Assembly (NCBI GenBank): GCA_951394405.1
Contig: OX596337.1
Location: 4,340,001-4,404,000 of the forward strand
Direction: 5' to 3'
DNA: 64,000 bases
Source of the DNA: Coprinellus micaceus
Lineage: Eukaryota > Basidiomycota > Agaricomycetes > Agaricales > Psathyrellaceae
Shown: piece by piece, positions 35,060 to 46,216 of the stretch
Numbering within the stretch: position 1 is the stretch's first letter
Layout of the letters: every line of letters starts with the position of its first letter
The notes under the pieces: model-generated
Databases searched by the model: none
Seen by the model: only the letters and a program-made list of their open reading frames with translations
What the model was told of the DNA's origin: nothing
Translations under genes and position numbers: made by a program

Positions 35060-35308
35060 ATGCGAGCCTTATTCGTCGCTTGGCTCCCCACTGCCATTTC
35101 CATCGCCTGGTGGACCGCTGGGTTCCCACAAGCCCAAGTACGCTCCAACTTCCTCCCTTCCTATAATAGTGCTGACTTACCAACCCAGCCCATCCTTCTC
35201 GTTCAATCCGTGCAGGGAAGCAACGGCCCTGGTCAGAACCACCCGTCACCCCGCTTTTCGACTACCTCTCCTTCGTCTTGGAGCGCCGAGCATTCGATCT
35301 CAAGCTAA
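35060..35308 (+). pseudogene. SSP-B, frameshifted copy
   Basis: Exon 1 (35060-35137) keeps the signal peptide MRALFVAWLPTAISIAWW and TAGFPQAQ. Exon 2 begins at 35216 with GSNGPGQNHPSPR as in SSP-C, then an indel shifts the frame and the reading ends at TAA 35306-35308 (56 codons). In the other frame the old sequence is visible beyond that point (FVLERRAFDLKLTTREILVE, then LTMRDLVDEL). The basic linker and Cys motif are gone. The promoter TATA and signal peptide remain, so a short secreted peptide could still be made, but the gene is best called a pseudogene. Confidence 0.8.
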
Positions 35309-36244
35309 CTACGCGGGAGATCCTTGTGGAGCTCACGATGCGTGATCTCGTCGACGAACTCGGGAGCCCAGGCAATATTGTCATGTTTTGCACTGAGAGT
35401 CGACTGTCGCACGAATATTATATACTAGATGGTATCTGAACGCCTCTCCATACGAGCCTCTTAGCTTACCAGGTGGCAACCCCGAGGTCTTTGGCTAGAT
35501 TCCGCGTGCTTCATTCTCCGAGTCCCAACTGTAATAGGCGCCCGAGATCATGGTAGCCCCTATCGACACATCCGATGGCATCATTTGCTTTGTAATCGTG
35601 TTCATTGTGCCAACCGTGACCGATCTCTCTCCCAAACTCTCTCCACTGTTTCGATGACTGGTTTGCCCTCACCGTTAATGACATAGGTTTTGGCGCTATC
35701 CCGTTGAATGGCAAGGCGACCTCCACAAATCTGACGAGGCCCGTTCAGGCGACCCAACGGGGATACCCTGGATGTGCACCAGAATGGGCTTTGCACTGGT
35801 TCGACCACCCTATGCCCTCGTTACCAAGGTTCAAGAACATGATCGACCGTAGCACCACGATTTCGAATGGAGTCGACCGAATGGAACCTAGGGTATGTTT
35901 TTGACTTGATGATTGGCTGCTACTTAGTCGTATGATAACGCCAATAGATAAACGCCCAGTTCACATTGCAAGATGCTATAGATTCAGGCCACATGAGCGG
36001 CAAATGCTATGTTCATTCAATCGCAATGCGAAGCTGATATGTTGGGCGATTGATATTATTCATAGAGGTCTTCATGCTTCAAGCTTCTAGGACAGACGCC
36101 GTTTACCAAGAGTTGGGGGCGCTTCCCATACAGCTGACTACAAGCTTGAGCCAGACTAGAAGAATCAAGACGCTTTATAGTTGTCAATTGAATGGAAGAT
36201 GTGGCTAACGGACAGCCTTTTTCATTCTGTGCAAACGTGCGTAT

Positions 36245-36840
36245 GTTTATAAGGCTCCACCCCGTGCCTCCAAGCGCATCCCTGTGACCGAGCTAGATAA
36301 GAGGTCAGGGTTTAGTTCGCAGGATCCGCGTCGTTACGGCGGACCTTGGGCGAATGCGGTGGATTCTCTGGTTTCGCGGTGCGCATAGTAGAAGGATGCA
36401 GTCGCGATACGAGAACCGTAGAGCTTAACGTCTCGTCAGCTCTTCCCAACTCCTCTACTGCTCTGACAAGAGGTTCAAGGGTACTATCGCCCACGGTTGC
36501 GCGCCCAGTAAGCACCATCTGCCCAGGCTTACACCGTGATTCGAGTTTTCGGATTCACCGGCGTCGGTCAACGTCTGCCACATCTGACAGACCCTTTCAT
36601 AGTGATCCATTACACCGATCTCACTGGTAGACGAGAACATATCACACTTCACCGTCCGTCCCTATGCAAACCACCCCAGAACTACCCTGTCGAATTTGGC
36701 TTCCGGTGTGTAACTCTACCTACATTCAATATCGGGTTCTGACTTCTCTTGTACGATCCTATGACGCAGGTTAAATCCAACGCCTAGACAAATAAGCTCC
36801 ACGTTTGGTTCTTCGGCCGGTGCGGTGGGACATACTCAGG
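36245..36840. repeat. ~590-bp insertion in unit 1 spacer
   Basis: Units 1 and 2 align on both sides (GCAAACG.GCGT before, GAGATAGAAT..CCGAGATGGGA after), but unit 1 has this extra stretch. I see no inverted ends, LTRs or ORF of note inside it. It could be an insertion in unit 1 or a deletion in unit 2; the inverted copy at 13.8 kb also lacks it, favouring insertion. Confidence 0.5.
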
Positions 36841-36932
36841 TAGGAGATAGAATTTCCGAGATGGGACGTGCCCCAGTTTCCCCAATCGGATGGCTCCTAT
36901 GACCCCCAGTGCATATGAGGGACCCGGAGGCG

Positions 36933-36940
36933 TATAAAAG
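36933..36940 (+). promoter_or_regulatory. TATA box of UP-B
   Basis: TATAAAAGGGGAGG, 113 bp before ATG 37046; shared by the other UP copies. Confidence 0.6.
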
Positions 36941-37045
36941 GGGAGGACTTTTTCCTGTGTCGATCAGGCTCGAATCCGCACCTTCTACCGCCTAAAACAA
37001 ACATATCCCCTACGAACATTTCTATCTCTCGTCCCCTACTGTTCA

Positions 37046-37701
37046 ATGTCTTCCACCGAGACCACCATCGTCGGCGTGACGAAGCCCACAGCGGCAGAGG
37101 ACTACTCCGACTCGCCCACCGTGATGGCCGAAGAGATCGTATACTTCGATAGCTATGGCGCTGCCGCACAGGCTGCCTGCCTCTTCGTGCGACCCGCGCC
37201 CCCCGAGCAACAGCTGAGGTTCTACATCAGGTACGTGTTACCCTGCTTTCTCCCTACTTGAACCGCACACTCATCATCGTTCAAAGCCGCCTCGGTCCTG
37301 CCACCGGAAAGCGCGTCGGTACGTAGATCGTCTACATTTCAAAGCAACGTGGCCATGCCCCGATTCTTTTCTCACTAACAACCGTACGTCTAGGCTTGGG
37401 CCTTCCCGGCACGAGCAGTGTCCTCGACATCGTGCGGCTCGACAACGACGACGTCGGGAAGGGGATCCATTTCAACGCCCGCCGCCGCGCGGGCGACAAC
37501 AGCGAGAAGCTTGCGGCAGTCATCCGGCCGACGGTTGGGATGAGCCCTGCGCAGCGCCAGGCACAGTACTTCACCTGGCTCGCACCGCTGGAGTACGTCG
37601 CAACGCCAGTGACATTGTGGAATGCGTGGCGGGCGGGGATACCCCCTAGGCTGGCGGCCGAGGGGGCGTTGGGCGAAGGAGACATTCCTGTTGATGAGTA
37701 G
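37046..37701 (+). CDS. unknown protein UP-B (module gene)
   Basis: Exons 37046-37230, 37287-37318 (only 32 nt) and 37394-37701 join in frame to 174 aa. I do not recognise the family. The N-terminal 22 residues (MSSTETTIVGVTKPTAAE..) are absent from copies A and C, which start at the next Met. Conserved core: YGxAAQAACLFV, FYIRSRLGPATGKRVG, SVLDIVRLDNDD, GKGIHFNARRRAGDNSEKLA, AVI.PTVGM.PAQRQAQYFT and VTLWNAWRAG, ending in an acidic tail. No signal peptide or membrane segment is present, so it is probably cytosolic or nuclear. Sequence and intron positions match UP-C closely, so both appear functional. Its function cannot be inferred; linkage to a secreted-protein gene in every module copy is the main clue. 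Confidence 0.8.
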
Positions 37702-38252
37702 GCGAGAACCCAGAACGACGAAGGAACAAAGTTTCAAGTTGTATGTCGAGAATGGCTCCTTGTATTGCTGCTGTAACAATAGTCTGTGATATGAATATAC
37801 TACGACGCTGTAGCTATGAGTCCTGGAACGGTGATGCATCCAAAAGATGCGTCATCCTTCAGGCCCCAACGTGGGTTGGCAAGCGTGGCGGTGCAGAGTG
37901 TTTGGCGGTGTGTACCTGGCCCCTGACTCGGACTTGGAAGGGAACGAGGAGGAGGGGTTTGTCTTTAACTGCGACCACGATGGTCAAAGCGCTGGAATGC
38001 CCATTTGAGCTGAGCGGACCGACACGGCTACCTTGGCTGGTCATCGCTCATCCCCACGTCGCGTGTCTTTTACCCGCAGATGCACGAACGAGCGGTGAGT
38101 CCGGCAGAAGGTACACACCTTGTCGGTCCCTAAGGCTTTGGGTTCTCCCATGTCGCCGAATTCAGCACTTTTTCGATATCTATGGGCTTGAGATAGCCCC
38201 AGCTCAGCTTCTCGCTTGACGCTCTTTTGAACTCCTTCGCCTGAATACCTTC

Positions 38253-38657
38253 ATGGGAATCACTCGCATTCAACCTATACTCCTCATGGCGGCAACCAAC
38301 CGAAGACCACAGAGCGAAGCTCTACCTTTTCGACCTGTGAAGAAGGCGACACCGAACCAGATGGGGAAGCTCGGGGGGCTGATGGGGAGGAGGGAGGTCG
38401 TATTGGGCTTGAGCTTGATCGTCGAGAACGTACAGTTTCTTTCGCGTGTCGATCTGACGATCCAGCCGCTCACCCTCATGACCTCGCTCCTAAACCTTAC
38501 GGTATCAAGCCCGGGTCTCCTTCCTTCACCCTTCATGAACCCCGTCGATGCGGCGACTTTCAGACCATTTCAAACAGGTACAGCGCAGAACTTCTTTTCC
38601 CTGCCCGCCAATCCTCGCCGCCCACGTCCAACTCCAGCTGAAGACTCGCTTGGATAG
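38253..38657 (+). CDS. conserved ORF in module segment R3, copy B
   Basis: Open frame of 134 codons starting MGITRIQPILLMAATNRRPQ. Copy C (41766) starts MGIARIQPIILTAATNRRPQ and shares PSPFMN..DA..FRPFQT.TAQNFF. Relative to copy C this one has a 138-bp in-frame insertion (about 38358-38495), and it stops 40 bp into a second 177-bp extra block. I recognise no family or signal. It may be a real small gene or part of an untranslated region. Confidence 0.35.
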   Translation: MGITRIQPILLMAATNRRPQSEALPFRPVKKATPNQMGKLGGLMGRREVVLGLSLIVENVQFLSRVDLTIQPLTLMTSLLNLTVSSPGLLPSPFMNPVDAATFRPFQTGTAQNFFSLPANPRRPRPTPAEDSLG

Positions 38658-40531
38658 CCCGCCCCTGAATGGGGCGGAACGATGAATTCAGTCCTGCGTT
38701 CATCGTTCACGGTTAACTTGCCCATCTTGAAGGGGAGTCACTCGAGCAGGCGACTTTCTGGCCCAGGGTATTACCTGGACGGCAATCAGAGGCCTGTGGA
38801 TTCTGGGCTCCCCACGCCCGTCGATGCTTTGGGGGTTACTTCCAGCACTGCTTGGTGGTGTCTCTCACAAGCCTCGGCGTGCGTCTTGGTCTCACTCGCC
38901 GGGCTTTGTATCTTCGCTTATGCTCGCTCCAAGTTGCTGACACGTAGTTTGGGCCGGGATCGATGATCGCCGACCAAAGCTCCGTCTCCCTGTGTCCCTA
39001 GTGGCAAGCGCTGCACGTTCCGGTGAGCCTCCCTTTCTCCAACTGCGACATACCTTCTACGCTTACTTACCCCCAGCGTTCTACGCCATGGCTTGACCGT
39101 GACTCGACCTCTCGTAACGCTTCCAACCGTCGGTAGCGAGGATGTACGCCCACCGTAGCCGATTCCGAGTCTTGCCCCCTGATAGGACCACAACGAATGT
39201 TTACCCCAGCGCCGTCTTAATGTGTCAGACAGTGGTTTCAAACTCGATATCCCAATTTACAATTCGCGCGCGTGTGTTACGTCTTCTCTAACGGCTATCT
39301 AGTAGTGTTGTGTGCTAAACGAATTACGACAGTCAGTGCATTGAATTCAACTTGATTGTTCTCCCCTCACTCCCACCAACCCTATCTAGCGACCCATTCT
39401 TAACCCCCACTTTCTCCAGCGGCCTATCGTTACCTCTGATACCTAATCTTGCGACATTGTGCCCCGAGGCCATTCTGGTGCACGGCACGGTGATTCCAGT
39501 TCTCCTGATCGTAAGGTCCGTACAAACTTCGCCCTTACACCTTCGAAGCTGACAATTCAACGAAGGCCTTCCATGTTCATGTTTCCATCAGAGGGGTCTT
39601 TGCACTTATCACCTCTCCATGCCCTCGACGCAGTGGTGTGATACCTCGGTTTGGCTCTGATTCACTTCCAACATAAAGTCGAATGAACGGGAAACGGAAC
39701 AAACCTTGATCTCCGCATCGTCACTTTGGTTTCAACTCCCCGATCTCCTCGATGGTCGACCTATGAACAAACATCGACAATCAGTTGCTACTCGACCTGA
39801 CCGCCCCTATCGATGCGTCCGATGGCGATGCTGGCGACTGTGACCGCGCTCTCTCCCAAGTTCCAAGTCTCCGCTTATTTTGACGACTGATTTTCCCCCA
39901 CCGTTAAAGGCATAGGTTTTGGCGCCATGCCGCTGCATGGCACGGCGGTTTCCACAAACCTGGCGAAGGTCCGTTCAGACCTTCGCTTGAATGTTGTTTA
40001 TGTTGACGAGCCAACAGGGATATCCCGATGTGCACCAGAATGGACTTGTTCGACCACGCTGTACCCTCTTTCGAAACACCATGGTCGGCTCCACGACTCC
40101 GAACGTGGATGGGACTCAGTGTAGGTTTTTGACTTGACAATTGGCTGCTACTCAAGCTCATCTGATCAGGTCAATCGATAGGCGCCCAGTTCACAATGCA
40201 AGGTACTGGGCCCCATGGGTGATTCAGGCCACATGAGTGGCAAATTCTATGTTCATTCGATCGCAAGGTGAAGTTGACATGTTGCGTGATTAATGCCATT
40301 CATAGAGGTCTTCAAGGACAGACACCGTTTACCGAGAGTGGGGAGGGCTTCCCGTAAAGCTGGCCTCAAGTCAGACTAGAAGATGCTCTATAATTGTCGA
40401 TTGAATGGGAGATGTGGCAAACGGGCGTGCGTTTAGAAGGTTGAGATAGAATCCCTCCGAGATGGGATGTGCTTCAGTTTCCCCAATCGGATGATTCCTG
40501 TGACCCCTATTGCACATGAGGGACTTGGGAG

Positions 40532-40540
40532 TATATAAAA
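40532..40540 (+). promoter_or_regulatory. TATA box of UP-C
   Basis: TATATAAAAGGGGAG, 96 bp before ATG 40628. Confidence 0.6.
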
Positions 40541-40627
40541 GGGGAGTATTTTTTCTTATGTCAATCACGCTTGAGTCCACCCCTTCTACCACCTAAAACA
40601 AACAGATACTCCCACTCGCCCACCGTG

Positions 40628-41221
40628 ATGCCTGAAGAAGTCATACGTTACAACACCTACGGTGAAGCCGCACAGGCTGCCTGCCTCTTCGTGCAACCCC
40701 CACCCCCCGAACGAGAGCTGAAGTTCTACATCAGGTATGTGCTACCCTACTTTCTCCCTGCTTGAACCGCACACTCATCATCGTCCAAAGCCGCCTCGGT
40801 CCTGCCACCGGAAAGCGCGTCGGTACGTAGATCGTCCGCTTTAAAGCAACGTGCCAGTGCCCCTATTCATTTCTCACTAACAACTGTACGTCTAGGCGTG
40901 GGCCTTCAGGGCACGAGCAGTGTCCTCGACATCGTCCGGCTCGACAACGACGACACCGGGAAGGGGGTCCATTTCAACGCGCGCCGCCGAGCGGGCGACA
41001 ACAGCGAGAAGCTCGCGGCAGTCATCCAGCCGACGGTTGGGATGACCCCTGCGCAGCGCCAGGCACAGTACTTCACCTGGCTCGCACAGCTGGAGCCCAT
41101 CGCGGTGCCAGTGACACTGTGGAATGCGTGGCGGGCCGGGACCATCCCTCGCCTGGCGGCCGAGGACGCGTTGGGGGAAGGAGAGCAGGGTACTGGGGAA
41201 GGCATTCCCGCTGATGAGTAG
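40628..41221 (+). CDS. unknown protein UP-C (module gene)
   Basis: Exons 40628-40734, 40791-40822 and 40896-41221 join in frame to 154 aa, with the same two intron positions and the same 32-nt middle exon as UP-B. The start is the ATG of MPEEVIRYNTYGEAAQ. About 90 bp that hold the UP-B start and its first 22 codons are missing here, in the same place as in UP-A, so A and C share an ancestor apart from B. The core motifs are intact (DIVRLDNDD, KGVHFNARRRAGDN, VTLWNAWRAG), and the C-terminus is GEGEQGTGEGIPADE. Probably functional; family unknown. Confidence 0.78.
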
Positions 41222-41765
41222 GCGAGAATCCAGTACGCCGAAGGAACAAAGTTTCAAGTTGGATGTCGAGAATGACAGAGAATGACTGCTTGTATTGCTG
41301 CTGTAACAAAAGTCTGTGATAGAATATACCACGACGCTTAGATATGAACGGAGAATCCTATGGGTGCTGGTTCAACAACGAATGAATGAAGGTGTGGCGG
41401 TGCGAGATATTTGGTGATGTGTGCCTCGCTCCTGACTCGGACTCGGAATGGAACGAGGAGGAGGGGTTCGTCTTTAACTATGACCACGATGGTCAAGGCG
41501 CTGGGTGCCCGACTGGAGCTAAGCGGACTGACATGGATCCCTTGGCCGGCTCATCGTTCATCGTCACGTTGCATGTCTTTTACCTGCAGACACACGAGCG
41601 AGTGGTTTCGGGTGAATTCGTGAGCTCGTCGGTCCCCGAGGCTTTCGGTTCTCCTATGTCGCCGACCTGAACGCTTTTCTGATATCTATGGGCCCGAGAT
41701 AGCCCCAGCTCAGCGCTCAGCTCCTCGCTTGACGCTCTTTTGAACTCCTTCGCCTCAACACCTTC

Positions 41766-42101
41766 ATGGGAATCGCTCGGATTCAACCTATCATCCTCAC
41801 GGCGGCAACCAACCGAAGACCACAGAGCCAAGCTCTGCCTGTTCGACCTGTGAAGGAGGCGACGCCGAACCTCACGGTACCCATTCCGGATCTCCTCCCT
41901 TCGCCCTTCATGAACCGCGGCGATGCGACGAGTTTCAGACCGTTTCAAACGGCTACGGCACAGAACTTCTTTCCCCTGCCCGCCCAGAGGCCTGTGGATT
42001 CTGGGCTCCCCATGCCCGTCGATGCGTTAGGGATTACTTCCAGCACTGCTTGGTGGTGTCTGTCACAAGTCTCGACATGCGCTTTTGGTCTTACTCTCTA
42101 G
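41766..42101 (+). CDS. conserved ORF in module segment R3, copy C
   Basis: Open frame of 111 codons starting MGIARIQPIILTAATNRRPQ. It shares its start, RPVK.ATPN, PSPFMN, FRPFQTATAQNFF and (beyond the stop of copy B) RPVDSGLP.PVDALG.TSSTAWW. The two length differences from copy B are 138 and 177 bp, both multiples of three. That hints at coding constraint but is not proof. Confidence 0.35.
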   Translation: MGIARIQPIILTAATNRRPQSQALPVRPVKEATPNLTVPIPDLLPSPFMNRGDATSFRPFQTATAQNFFPLPAQRPVDSGLPMPVDALGITSSTAWWCLSQVSTCAFGLTL

Positions 42102-43336
42102 GCAACGCCGCGTCACTCTTCGCTATGCCTTCACGATGCTAAGTTGCAAAGGGGAATCGATCGTTTCCCTTGTTGGCAAGCTCCTTTCAGGTGAGCTTCC
42201 TTTCTCCGACTGCCAGACGCATTCTGGGCTCACTCATTTTTAGCGTTCTACCGTCTACGCACTGGCTTGGCTTGACCTGCTTAACACCTTCCGTCGTCGG
42301 TGGTGAGACGCTGATTCACGCCCCAAGGGACTCGAAGGAGGCTGTTGTCCTAACGCCACCCTCCCTTCCATGACTACCACAGAAGACCCTTCCGGTTAAC
42401 CCGCCGTTTCGCGGGACTGTCGCTGTGCGCTCGCTCTACCCGCCGTCCATGGGTTCCTTGCGCGACTCACAGGAGTGCGAAGGGCAGACGGTCGTTGGAC
42501 GCTGTGTTTTCCACGCAGTCCCCTGAAGCATTTGGGTATAATTAGTTGAGGGGCTGGAGGTGGTATCAACTCCCCCATGGTCCAATCTGACTTGGGGAGC
42601 CTACAGGTGATTGTGTCGTGGTTTGGCAGGAGCTCTAAATTCCCATTTTGCGATTCCATAATGTTAACTTCGCTTTCGATTTTAGTGCGGTTCGATTGTC
42701 ATCAGCTTCAATCATCTTCCCGCTTTAATCTGCACGCCATGGTTCGTGTGGGGCTTCCCTCGGTTTGCGTGTGCGACCGGGTGGCACTGGACAGCGGTTT
42801 GGCCTTGACGGTTTGGCCTTGGCTAATCTCCGCTCCTTCTCCCACTAGTCCCTTGAGCGGCTGGTATTAGGTACCTCTTATATTGAATGATACAGGTGTG
42901 ATGTTTTGATACAACGTCGACCTTCGGCACGGCGATTTCGGTTCTCCTGATAGTAAGGTTCGTACAAACTTCGCTCTTGTTCCTTCGAAGCTGACGATTC
43001 AATGAAGGTCTTCCATTTTTTCATCAGAGGGGTCTTTGCACTGATCCCCTCTCTATGCCCTCGAGGCTGACATGCGACCTCAGTTTGGCGCTGATTGACT
43101 TCGTTGAATACGGTCGACTCAATGGGAAACTAGGCAAGTCTAATCTTTGATGTTGGAAGTGATAGAGACCCCGAGTTCGGTGTCAGCTCCTCGATGGTCG
43201 ACCTACGAACTCCTCGACAATTAGTTGCTACTCGACCTGCCCAAACGTTACGATTCGATACATTGTCGCTCTCGTCGAAGGATCGATGCACCGGGTTTCA
43301 AGGTCCCCGCCTGGAAGGTCTATCCATAGAGGAAGG

Positions 43337-43343
43337 TATAAAT
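43337..43343 (+). promoter_or_regulatory. TATA box of SSP-C
   Basis: TATAAAT in GAGGAAGGTATAAATGCC, 96 bp before ATG 43433. Confidence 0.6.
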
Positions 43344-43432
43344 GCCCAGCACGATGGGGTAATTGGGGCAGTCAACACAAACAATTCTTCTCCACCATTG
43401 TGTCAAAAGCCTAGTGCGACGATCTCTTCAAA

Positions 43433-43985
43433 ATGCGAATCTCATTCTTCACTGTGCTCCCCGCAGCGATCTCCCTCGTCTCGTGGACCGCTGGGTTCGC
43501 ACGAGCCCAGGTGCGTTTAAACTTCCTCTCCCCCTACCGTACCGTTAACTTACTAACCCAACCCATCATCTTCGTTTAATCCGTGTAGGGAAACAACGGC
43601 CCCTACCACAACCACCCCTCGCCCCGCTCATTCCTCGACGACGACCTCGACTTTGCCTTGCAGCGCCGAGCATTCGACCTCATCGATGAGCTTACCACGC
43701 GGGAGGTCCTTGCGGAGCTCACGACGCGCGAGCTCGTTGACGAGCTCGCCGACAGACTCGAACGGAGGGGAAATGTGGGGTCGAAAATCAAGGAGGCGGT
43801 GAAGCCGAAGAAGAAGTACGGGTGCCCGTATTGTGGGGCGAAGTATGATACGCCTGAGCTGGTACGTCGATGTGGATGAGGGTTGTAAGGTAAACTTACT
43901 GATGAAGACTTCGTAGGCGAAGGCGTGCGCGACGAAGCCGCAGATTTTGGGTGGGTGTAAAGTGATGGGTGCGGTGAGGCATTAG
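43433..43985 (+). CDS. small secreted Cys-motif protein, copy C (SSP-C)
   Basis: Exons 43433-43510, 43589-43861 and 43917-43985 give 139 aa. Exon 1 is exactly the signal peptide (MRISFFTVLPAAISLVSW, TAGFARAQ). The mature protein has HPSPRSFLDDDLDF, then ELTTREVLAELTTRELVDEL, where SSP-A has only one LTTREL unit. It continues with a conserved DRLERRGN.GSKIKEA.KPKKK linker and CPYC-x12-C-x9-C. The second intron splits the Cys motif; retained, it would end translation at LVRRCG. A secreted, extracellular or wall-associated role is likely. It could act as an effector-like or communication protein, but nothing shows that directly. Confidence 0.82.
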
Positions 43986-46216
43986 TCTCCAGTTCCGATG
44001 TAGCCTCGGGTCCCGTTCAATGAGTATCTGGTTCCACCGACGTGTAGAAACCGCTTTATCCTTTCAGCAGCACTCAAGGATGAATCGACGGAATTCCCGC
44101 CAAGGCTTCTGCGGTTTTGTAAAGTTGGAAGGTTATGGGATTCGTACTGACTGCTATGTAGATGCAACCCAAACCAAAGTATGACCATTGTAGAGTCATA
44201 TCTAAAATTTTAACGTGCTCTTGGTCAACGTCCGACTGAGCTCGCACCCAATCGTCCGCCTACAAGCCCGAGGCCCACGACAAGGGAGCACGAGGAGGAA
44301 GGGCCCAACAGCCAGGCACGCTTCCCCCCACCTCGAGAACTACCTACAACTATATACATGCTTCGGATGGGGCACCTGTAATACTAACTCATCCCCAGGT
44401 CTTAGGCACCGTGGGCGGAACGCAGAGCATCATGATTGCTACGAGCGGCCCCAGTCCATCCATCCCAGAGGCAGGCGCTACGGTCTCGAGGGCTCAAGCC
44501 GGGCTTTCCAAGACGGCTTTCAGCGAAGAGTTGAGGTCGAGGTCGTAGAGGACGCTTCCGGCGTCTGCGTTTGGGAGGGGAACACCACAGGGGAGCCACA
44601 CACCGTACCGCGTCCACGATCTCAACATACCCCCAGAAAGGACAGTGATCAGCTGTCGTTGAGCTAGCACATCCGGCCAGCACGTTCGATGTCCCCCAGG
44701 TCGTTGAAACTATGCTCATCGATCCATCCGCTCGCTAACGCCCTTCCAAAATAGTCGGATGGTCGCCTGCGAGCGGATGTAGAAGAGGATAGGTTTAAAC
44801 GCGCTGCGGGAGTCGTACGTATGGGGGGATTGCGAGAGAGAGCTCAGGGGGTGTGGAAGGACCAGTGGAGCGGGGGTGGTCTGTCGAAGAGGGTTGTGAC
44901 CGTCAGAAGACATTGAAGAGAAGCGTATCCAATGACAGCGTACCCTAGGTAGTTCCCACTAAGTGTTTGTCCAAGTCACGACGGGAAGGGACGGCCGACT
45001 ACATCAACCCCCACGGGCATGCTACCCAGTTCCGCTGGAACTAATGCTGTCAGCAGTGTCGAGGAGCAGATGGAGAAGAAGGGTCGGCTCACCGCGGCCC
45101 TGTGAGGGCATATTGGGGGATCCCAGTGAAGGAGCTGGATCGCTGTGTGTCTGCTTATATATTGGTGGAAAGGGGTCCGAGTATAGGAGTAAATCGTGCT
45201 GTCGAAGACCACCGGTCAGGCTCGACTCTGAGATCGGTCAGCCACTCCAGAATCAATCGGTCAGTAAGCCACAATGTGACTAATTAGCCCCAGATTTGAC
45301 TGAGTCGCGATTGGAATGACTCGCTCCGTAGAAAAAGGGGGCCAGGTGGTGTACCAATGCCGTGTACAAACTTGACGAGCTGGGTGTCAAACCGAATGTT
45401 ATCTATGAGTGATTGAAGGCTAGGGGAGTTGGTATCCTCACAGATGAGGGATAGTCTTTTAAGGTAGGGCGTCTGAGGCGGTTTTCAAGTTTCTTGGCAA
45501 TCTTCAGGCCCCTAGGCAATAGGCGCCCAAGATTAAGGCCCCTATCTACGCGACGCCCGATGCCATCAGGTGCTTTGTCATCGTTGTTCGGTTCAAGCAA
45601 GCAGCGAAGCGGCCAGGTTCGGTCTTCTGTCCTCGACGTCCATGTAGACGACGTCCATTTCCGTCGAATGAATAGGTCTGTTCAATGTTATGATTTGGTA
45701 CGTATGGGATGGAACTACGTTATGATACTGAAGTGCTGACAGGGTTCTGTTCTAGAAATCCCGTTCATTTGTGCTCGACCCCAGGTGCAGCGATCTTGGA
45801 TCCTTGGTGTTGAGTCTGAGAGGAGCAGGTCCAGGTATGGTCCTGATTACTATGAGATAAACTCAGTGGATGCCCTCGATGGGCTCGGAAAGGTCATCCA
45901 GATCAATCTATGTCAAGGTCTCCGTCAGCAAGTGCTGTATTCGCCAGGATCCCTCCAAGTCTGCAGATAGGGTTTGCGATGTGACGAGAACCCAAACGTT
46001 ATTCGGGTGCTGTGGAGTGCTCAGGGTGTCAATGGAGGTCGCCTGACCCATGCTCGAAAGGCACCAGGAATCTGGGTCCAGCGACTCCAGCCACAGATAT
46101 CCCGTAGTGGCGCCATGCCCTTTTGGTCGTCCTCGTGCCTTCTGGATGTCTAACGGGGCTTATATTAGCATTGGGTCAAGTCGATAACGGCTCTTCCCAT
46201 CATACTCTTCCACAGC
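43986..46216. other. gene-free region
   Basis: No supported gene. ORFs of up to 150 codons (44215-44667) have no homologue I recognise and no splice continuity. Weak similarity to module spacer R2 near 45515-45580. Confidence 0.4.

Larger units (their letters stand above)
34560..39300 (+). repeat. tandem module unit 1 (SSP-B pseudogene + UP-B)
   Basis: The unit begins with a leader (CGGCACGGCGATTTCGGTCCTC.. at 34567) that recurs at 39480 and 42915. It runs through SSP-B (35060), spacer R2 (35530-36240), UP-B (37046) and downstream segment R3 (37702 to about 39050). It starts only about 320 bp after the ligase stop. Compared with unit 2 it has an extra ~590 bp before UP-B (about 36245-36840). 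Confidence 0.75.
39470..42260 (+). repeat. tandem module unit 2 (SSP deleted, UP-C kept)
   Basis: Starts with the same leader as unit 1, but at about 39797 (..GCTACTCGACCTGA) it jumps directly to the sequence that follows SSP in unit 1 (CCCCTATCGA..TCCGATGG). The whole SSP gene is therefore missing. R2, UP-C and R3 follow in the usual order. Confidence 0.75.
42910..43990 (+). repeat. tandem module unit 3 (SSP-C, truncated unit)
   Basis: Repeats the leader (CGGCACGGCGATTTCGGTTCTC at about 42925) and the ~380-bp promoter stretch found before SSP-B, followed by SSP-C. No UP copy follows before 46 kb. A faint match to spacer R2 (AATAGGCGCCC..AAGG/TAGCCCCTATC) near 45515-45580 may be its remnant. 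Confidence 0.7.
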
